Shown here: positions 23,201 through 32,200 of the stretch, piece by piece
Layout of the letters: every line of letters begins with the position of its first letter
Numbering within the stretch: position 1 is the first letter of the stretch
NCBI GenBank assembly: GCA_019162745.1
Contig: JAFLLC010000184.1
Coordinates: forward strand, 1-32,715
DNA: 32,715 nucleotides
Direction of reading: 5' to 3'
Source of the DNA: Deltaproteobacteria bacterium
Lineage (GTDB): Bacteria; Desulfobacterota; Desulfuromonadia; Geobacterales; Pseudopelobacteraceae
Translations under genes and position numbers: made by a program
Notes under the pieces: generated by a model
The model's input: the letters and a program-made list of their open reading frames with translations, nothing else
Told to the model about the DNA's origin: nothing
The model's database searches: none

Positions 23201-26200
23201 ACTCCAGACGATGTCACCGGAAACGGTCATACCCATGAGAGTAACGCTCGCCGAAAGCTGTGCGCTTGAGGCGTTGATGCGTATCAACCCGCTGAATCCG
23301 GCCAGCGTTTCGTTAATCTCAAACAACCCGAAATCAATATGGACGCTCAACCGCCCATACACGGAAAACTCAAACAGCGGGTCACTGCTGATGGTCAAGG
23401 AAGCGCCAATTTGAAGTCTGATAATGGCCAGGTCGATATCCAGATCTACCCCGGCATGAAGGTAGAAATAACCGTCGGAATTGACCTTGAATGCCATGTC
23501 AAGGTTGAGAAGTGAGCCGATTTTGAGATTCGCTTCGATTTCCAGCTTAAAAAGACCGGCAACGACGCTTATCTCCCCTTTGAAGGTTCCCCTTAGCGCC
23601 AGTACCGTTACGTTTCCATACCCTGCAGTATCAGGTGTACCATCATCATTAACACCGTGCAGCGCCAGCTTGAAGGAGGTTCCTTTAGGAACGCCAACAT
23701 AGTCGTGCGTATTGCTGGTATTTATTTCCAGCGTCGCCCCGGCCTCCAGGCCGATGATATCGATACCAAGCTTTACGTTTAGACTGGCTTTCAGGGCAAA
23801 CACCGGCCCCTCATCCGTATCAAGTATCGCAGCAGCACCCGTTACGCTAACCTTGCCGATAAAACCAAGATCAAGGGAGACATCCAGAGATGCCTGGAAG
23901 CCCTCTTTATTGATAAGTATGTCTACTGAACCTTCCAGATTTATGACACTGCCAATTGTCACAAGAACACTGCCCGCAATATGGAAGCTCTCCTTGGGCA
24001 GGTTGGCCGGCTGACTGGATGTCGGTGTAACCATTTTACCGGTGTACACGCCGTTGATTTTTTCCAGCTCCAACACCCTTTCATCATTGGCAGTCGTATT
24101 GATCTGAAGCAGGAAAGAGCCACCGATTGAAAATACTCCCGGCACGCCGATAATTTCTTCATCAGGGCCAAGTCCGGTCACATTAAGGCTGCCATAGAAA
24201 CCATTATTGGAGAATGCGAGGGTGCCGACCGCCCCCAGCTTTAACACGGGCGAAACAACTGTTGCACCGACGCTCAACTCGGCCAGGAACTGATTACCGG
24301 TTACACTGAAGAGCACACCGATATGCCCCTGGAAAGAAAGTATATCCAGCAACCTGAACTCACCATCTGCCGTCAAAGATATATAGAAATCAGCTGGCGA
24401 GGACTTACTTGGCGGTGTAGCTGAAATGGTGACTGTCTTGTAATCAAGTACGCCATCCTTCTTGCCGCCGATTGCGGTAGACCAGAAATCTTCCGGGACA
24501 TCATAAACAACGTCCTTGCCGAAGGAGTTCATGGCAAACTTCAGCTTGATATCAGAGGCGATAATCGGTTTATCAACCGGGCCGACGTTAAATCCGGTCG
24601 TCAAATCAAGTTTGACGGCAATGCCGCTGGTAATCACATGATTAGAATCCTCATACTGACCGACAACCAACAGACCAAGCGCGTGAGCGTCTATAACAAA
24701 CACGCCCTCTTTACCGATTTTAGCTTCTACATCGACGAAAATCGACAATCCGGTTGTCGAAGCCTTAATTTCAAACGCACCGGTAATATCGATAATTTTA
24801 TCGTCATCAACAAGAACGGCCAGTTCCGCCTGCCCGGCGACACGCAGATACAGGTTATTGTACATAAATACAATCGGCTTGGCCGAATTGCCCGTTTCAA
24901 TGGCATAACCAAGGTTGATAATGTCGTTGGCAGGATTATCGTCCAGATTTACCGGCAACTTACTATCCATCCAGGTGCTCTTGGAGAAATCGATAGTAGT
25001 AGGCAGGAGTGATATTCCTGCGTTATCCCTTTCAAAAGAGACAGCGCCCGTTTCTTCATCCTTGGTATAGCCGGTTGACAGCTTGAAACGGACTCCGACG
25101 TTCAGGTCCAGCATCAGAGTCTTGGCTTCCAGAACCACACTGTCAATACCGACCAACCCTATTTTATCAATACTGGCCTGCGCCGCAATATAGGTGCCGA
25201 TGGTAAGACCCTGCGCACCTATGCCTATCTCTACGCCAACGAACAGTCCAATATTAAGATTTTCAATCGCCAGACCGACTGCACCGGCATTTCTCTGATC
25301 ACCAAGATCGAATATTCCGTTGTAATTAGTATCCTCACCAAGATCCATGTAGCCGTTTCTATTAACGTCCTCGCCAAAATCAAGTACACCGTTATAATTC
25401 ACGTCCTCACCAGCATCCAATATACCGTTCTTATTGGTATCCTCGCTCGGATCCAGCTTGCCGTTATTATTAACATCCTCACTCAGATCAATTACACCAT
25501 CTTTGTCCCTGTCCTCACTCGAAGTGATGCGTCCGTCTTTGTTACTGTCATAAAAATACCCTTGTTTAGCACTGTAACCGGCCACGCTCGAAGGCACGCC
25601 AATGAAGCCATTGGCATCGCTGATGCCGATGGCAAGGGATGTTACCGTTGTTGTTTCACCATTTGAAAGTGTAACCGGGTCACCGTTACGCATGGTGAAA
25701 GCCATAGAGGCAGAAAGCTGTACGAATCCGGCAAGGTTTATTTCGGCGTAGGCGACCTTGGCCTGAATAAGTCCGCCGGTAAAGTCAAGAATCACCGACG
25801 TATTGCCGCCGGTCCAGAGGGCGTAGCCGTTCTTGGCCAGCCTGCCGTTTCTGTCGAGATCTTCAGTCAGATCCAGTAGTTCGTTACTGTTTGTATCTTC
25901 ACCCGGATCAAGTACTCCGTTAAAGTTTTTGTCCTCGTCAAATGTATCAAGGACACCGTTGCCGTTCTTGTCTTCCGGTGAAGTCGGGAAGCTGGTCTGA
26001 TAATTGATCGTCGGCGGCCCAAAAAGCTGCAGGGCAAGGTTAACAGCAACTTCTACCGTCGGATCGGGCAAAGGCCAGTAGAAGGTGTTGATATTGACTG
26101 ATATTTCCTCTGCCTTGACCGTAAGAAGTTCTGGGTCAACCCCCACCAGGCCGGCATATTTCACATCAGCTTTTACCGAAATAAACTTGGGAGTGTACTG

Positions 26201-29200
26201 TTTCAGACTTTCCGGGAGGAAGCTGAGCGCTGTAGGGGTCATGAGGGCAAAACCGAAGTCAACATCGTCGATGACCAGACCGACCGCGCCTTCGTTAATC
26301 AGGTCCGGCAGACCGTCATTATCGGCATCAGCGCCGTAGCGATACGGACCACCAACGCCGACAAAGCCGGTCAGGTTTGATCCGCCAATGGTAAGAGCTT
26401 CAACCTGAATCGGAATGGACTGCACATCAAGTTCGTTTCCGCTTATCGCCCCGCCAATAGTATTAATAATCTGCTTGAAGCCGCCCAGATCCATCTGCAC
26501 CGTCATCCGTACGCCCTTACTGAAGGCAAACGAACCACGCAGATGGAGGAACTGAGATACCTGAATTTCGGCCAGTCCAATACCGACCGCCATGATCGGA
26601 CTGTCCATATCGAGATAAATCGGATCACCGCCGGTTGCAATGGCAAGACCCGCCGGTTTTCCGGCAGCAGCGGCATAACTCTTTTTAAAATCGATCCACG
26701 TTTCAAAAAGTTGCGTTTTATCCTTGGCGGTCGTGTTGTACAGGATATCGATATTTTTAAAGCTCGCCGTGAAAACATCGCCAAAACCGACGATACCGAT
26801 TTCAGCAACATGTGCCTTCAGCGTTGTATATTTTCTTTTCGCTGTCGCACCGGTTTGGACTTCTTTTTCAGTGAACATGGCAAAAGCGATATCGATATTA
26901 TCGGCGAACACCCCCACCGGTGAAGCGCTGTTACGAGCGTCTCCGACGCCAAAGTACGGCCCTTTGACCCCCGCAAAAAGATCCACATCGCTTGCTGCAA
27001 CGGAGAAGTAATCAAAGGCGGCAACATCCTCGGTAAACAGTCCGCCTACTAATGGTATTGCTGCCAATGGGTTGTCAGTGCCGATGTGCACGCCGCTAAT
27101 GGAGCCTTTCTTGAAGGCAAAATTACCGGATATATACAGAAAGCCATCAAGAGCAATCAGTGCATTATTGAGCTCAACCTGAATAGTCTCACCATTTTTG
27201 CCATCAAGATTCATGATGAACGGATCGCCAGGCAGAGTTATTGTAACGGCACCGCTGAAATCCAGTCCCTGTGGAATGGAAAGATTTTTAGCCTTGTAGT
27301 CGATGACCCGACCCTTGCTGTCTGCCGTGTTGACCGCAAAAGCAAGATGATCCGCCTTCAGCTCGAAAACCGGCATGCCGACAAAGCCGAAGTAGTCGCT
27401 GCTCCCCTGAAGAGTAAAATATGTGTCGCCGGTGGCACTGACAGCCAGCACAGCTCCGATGCTCAGGTCTTCAATTTTGAACCCGATCTCGTCAGCAGTC
27501 CCCTCGTTGGCTCCGGCAAACACATCAAGATCAACGATGGCGGCTGAAAAGTACATGACGTTGGTACTGCTGCCGTCACTTAAAAGAAGGCTCTTCATCT
27601 TGATTGTAAAATCGAAATCCGATTCATACTTGATGTAATCAAATGCGGTAAAATTAAACGTTCCTCCAAGATTGATGAAACTGCCGGCTGCTCCTTTGAT
27701 TTTTGTGAAGTCGACTGTCAACTCCTGGCCGGCTACCGTAAAACCGGTCATTGCAGCAAAATCTACTGTCAAATCATCGTAAGAAGAAAAATTGACATTC
27801 AGCCTGATATCATTACCAGCGATTTCGATACCCGGCAGTCCGGTAAAAGAAACCGAATCCGCAGTCGCTGCCATGGAAGTCCATTGACGCCTGGTATCCC
27901 CCTTATCAGTCATAGCAAGGAAAGCAAAATCCAGATTCACAATATTGAACCCAAAATCACCAACCCCGGCAAAAGCGTTTACATTGGTGCCGGTAAGGGC
28001 AAGCATATCCACAGAAGCAGATGTCTTATCAGACAAGGATATTGTTCGTGCCGACTTTTCAAAGGCAAAAGCACCATTCAATTTGACAAAGTCGAACAGG
28101 TTTATATCAAGCGTTCCGGAGGCCCGCAGCATCTCACCCTTCATATCAAGTGTCACGACCGTCGCGCCGCCGCCAACCTCAATAACGCCGCCAATCCCCT
28201 CTTTTACCGGGAAACCGGTCGTAAGGTTATCACCCTGCAGGTATTGCGAGAAATCGATACTTGAACCGTCTTTAGATGCCGTATTTAACGCTACATCCAG
28301 ATGAGAAGCACTGATATTGAAAATATCCGGCCCGACAAAACCGACAGTATCGGCTGTGGCCTTGGCTGCAATCCAGTACTGCCCTGCGTGGACTATGTCG
28401 GCGCTGTAGACAATAGCCAGACCGACATTGGCGTTATCAATTTTAAAACCGAATTCGTCATCAGTGCCGCCGTTAATGCCGGCAAAGGCGTTGATGTCAC
28501 CTTTACCAAAAGTAAGCATACCAACCATGACACGATCTTCTTTTCCGGAAGCGTCAACGACCGTGACCGTTTCAAACGTCTGTTCGATGGAGATCGACTT
28601 GGTAAAATCGAAGAAACCGGAGATGCCAAAGGTAAACGTGCCGCTGATGGCCGCATAACTTTTCGTGGTTTTCTTTAGATCGAAGGTGATGCTTGCCGTT
28701 GAACCGGAAGGAGTTATAGTCAGCGGGTCAGCGGTAAAATCGACGATCGAGTTATCTTTCGCGATACGATTGATGGCAACATACAGGTCACTACCGCTGA
28801 GCTCCATGAAGTCCATACCGACGAACCCGACTGAATCGGCAGTAGCTTTCAAGGCGGACCAGGTGCGGGCAGTGGCGGGTGTAACACCGGTACCAGTTTC
28901 CACCATGGTTAACATGGCGAAATCGACATTATCAATCTTGAAGCCCATCTCATCCGCACTGCCGCCATTAACGCCGACAAAGGCGGTGACATCCAGCGCC
29001 CCGATTGTTAGAGTATCAACATTGACCACATCAGGAGCGGTTCCTTCATCCGGTCCATCCACATTAAGCGTAACGGTCTCACTTCCCCGTTCAAAGACCA
29101 GCGTGGCATCTGCGTAAAAGAATTCAAATGCTTTAAGCTTTACCTGGCCGGATGCCGCGATGGAGCCACCGGTAATGCCTTTCATATCAAGGATAGCCGT

Positions 29201-32200
29201 ATCTGACCGACCGATAGTGACGTTAAGGTCCGTCCTGGTTTTCACAAAATCGACTGACGAATTGTCGCTGGCCGCAATATTAATGGCAACATCAAGGTTA
29301 TTTCCCTCGATGGTTATGCCCGGCAGGCCAACGACAGCCAATTGGTCGCCACTGCCTTTAAGGGCGGTCCAACTTCGGGGAACTCCGGTCGCGCCGACAG
29401 CCAGTTTCTCCTTAAAGAGCGCCAGTTGAAAATCAACATTCTTGATACTGAGGCCAACACCGCTAACACCGACAAAGGCATCCAGATCTCCCGCACCAAA
29501 GGCGAACATATCGACGTTAACAGTTCCGCCGCTGCTTAACACGACCCTGCGGGTCGCCATTTCCAGAGTGAAGAGGCCGCTTACATCAAAGAATCCGCCA
29601 ACCTTCAGGTCAAAGACAGCACTCGCCTTGAGGTAATCGCCGTCACTCCCCTTCATGTCCAGGACAACGCCGGAGGTCGAACCAAAGGTTGTGCCCAGCA
29701 CGGTTGTCGTCTTGGCAAAATCAACCACGCTGCCATCTGTGGCGGCACGGTTTAAATCGATATCAATCTCATTCGCCGATATGGTCAGTGAGTCGCCTAA
29801 ACCAACGACTTCAACCGCTCCGGCATGTGCCTTGAGTGCAGACCAGCTCAGCAGGCCCGCCTTGTCATTCAGCAGCGCCAGACTGAAATCCACATCAGTA
29901 AGTTTCAGACCGGCTTCCGACCCATCTGTTGCGCCGCCATTAACTCCGACAAAAGCGTTAAGGTTCGCGCCATACAGGGAGATGACATTAAGGTTTTTCT
30001 TGGTGGAAACAGCGCCTTTGGTAACAAACACATCCGATGTTGACTTTTCAAAACCGATTATGCCGTCCAGCATAACGAAATCACCAAGGCGGATGGTTAC
30101 ATCGGCCTCAACTTTGAGCAGTTCGCCGCGAGAACCTGCCAAGTCAAATATAACGTGTTTGGTAACGCCAAGATCGTCCACACCGGTGATAATATCAACG
30201 GCATTTCCAGCAGTTTTCATCTTGCCAAAATCAACGACAGTACCGTCAGCTGCAGCCTTACTGACGAGGATTTTTGCCTCATTGATACCGAGTGTTATCC
30301 CGGGGAGGCCAAGCACTTCGGCAGAGCCGATGTTTGATTCCACCGCCGTCCAGCGACGACCACCCAGTTCGGAAAAAGTTACCAGCGCCAGGTCAACATC
30401 TTTGAAACGCAGGCCAAAATCTTCGCTGCCATCTGCTGCGTCACCGGCATAGCCAAGCATGGCATCGACATCGGTCATGCCAAAAGCAATAACAGCGGTA
30501 TTGACCGTGGTGTCGTTTGAGAGGGTGATGCTGCGTGATGAACGTTCAAAGGCAAAACCGCCGCGCAGCGTTACCAAACCGAACAAGTCGATGTCTGTGT
30601 GGCCGTACACCTGCAGCATATCGCCTTTTTTGCCATCAATACCGAAGGCAACCGTTTGCACCTCGCCGGCACTATTTACTCCGGTTGTGGCCACATAGGC
30701 ATTACCGGCTGTCTGCATCGCCTTGAAATCGATGACAGTATTGTCGGACGCCTTTTTGTTCATCACGATGTGAGTATTATCAACCGCCAGGGTCACATCT
30801 GGAATACCCTCAAAAGCGGCGTAGCCGATGGTTGAGTCAACGGCGGTCCATTTGCGGCTGCCAGTGGTCTCTTTAAAGGTTGCCAGGGCAAAGTCAACAT
30901 CGGTAAATTTGAGGCCGATATCATCAGTCGGATCAGCAACGTCACCGGAGTATCCGGCAAAGGCGTTGACATCGGCCATGCCGAACATGGTCATGTTGGT
31001 ATTCACCGTGGTGCCATCGGAAAGCTTCACTGATTTGGTTGATTTTTCGAAACCAAAGCCGCCTTCAATCATTACAAAATCAAACAGGTTAATGGTTGCG
31101 TGTCCGTAGACCTGCAGCAGATCACCTTTTTTCCCATCGATGGCAAAAGTTACCGTTTTGGTAACGCCTGCAGCATTGACCCCGGTGGTCGCCACATAGG
31201 CATTTCCAGCTGTCTGCATCGCCTTGAAGTCGATAACCGTGTTATCAGCAGCCTTCTTGTTCATGATGATGTGCGTGTTATCAACAGCCAGAGTCACACC
31301 GGGGATACCGACAAAACCGGCATAACCGATGGTCGAATCAACGGCGGTCCACTTGCGACTGCCACCGGTTTCCTTAAAGGTTGCCAAGGCAAAATCGACA
31401 TTAGTAAATTTAAGACCAATATCATCGCTACCATCCGCCGCACCACCCTTGACACCGGCAAAAGCGTTAACATCAGCCATACCGAACATGGTCATGCTCG
31501 TGTTAACCGTAGCGCCACTGGAGAGGGTCACTGTTCGCGTTGACTTTTCAAAGCCGAAGCCACCTTCAACCATTACAAAATCAAACAGGTTGATGGTTGC
31601 GTGTCCGTAGACCTGCAACAGATCGCCTTTTTTCCCATCAATAGCAAAGGTAACCGTCTGTACTTCTGCAGCGGCATTGACACCGGTCGTAGCGACGAAA
31701 GCGTTGCCAGCGGTCTGCATCGCCTTGAAGTCAACAACAGTCATGTCCGTTGCCGAGGCTTTCTTGTTCATAATGATGTGGGTATTATCAACCGCCAACG
31801 TCACATCAGGTATTCCCACAAACCCGGCGCTACCAATGGTGGAATCAATAGCAGTCCATTTGCGCTTGCTGCCGGCAATCTCGGTAAACGTTACCAGAGC
31901 GAAATCAACATCAGTGAAGCGAAGGCCGATGTCGTCAGCAGAAGTTGCCCCCTTGACTCCGGCAAAAGCATTAACATCAGCCATACCAAAGACCAGCACA
32001 TTGGTATCAACCTTTGTCGCATCAGACAACGTTACCTGACGGCTTGACTTCTCAAAGCCAAAACCCCCCTCAACCATGACAAAATCGGCGATGCTGATTG
32101 CAGTATGTCCATACACCTGGAGCAGATCGCCTTTATTGCCGTCAATTCCAAAGGTGACCGTCTTTGTCTCGCCAGCGCTGTTAACTCCGGCGATAAAAGA

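Noticed and set aside
25298-25549. CRISPR array or DNA-level satellite in the 36-bp repeats
   Set aside because: The units vary at the base level but keep a coding pattern (12-residue EF loops), with no spacers. It is a protein repeat.
25298-25972. Dockerin domain
   Set aside because: Dockerins have two loops each followed by a helix. Here the loops are contiguous, with no helices.
29655-30452. 265-codon + strand open frame
   Set aside because: It lies antisense to the 167-residue module array, and its low-complexity Ser/Pro/Thr sequence repeats with the array period. It is a shadow of the minus-strand codons.
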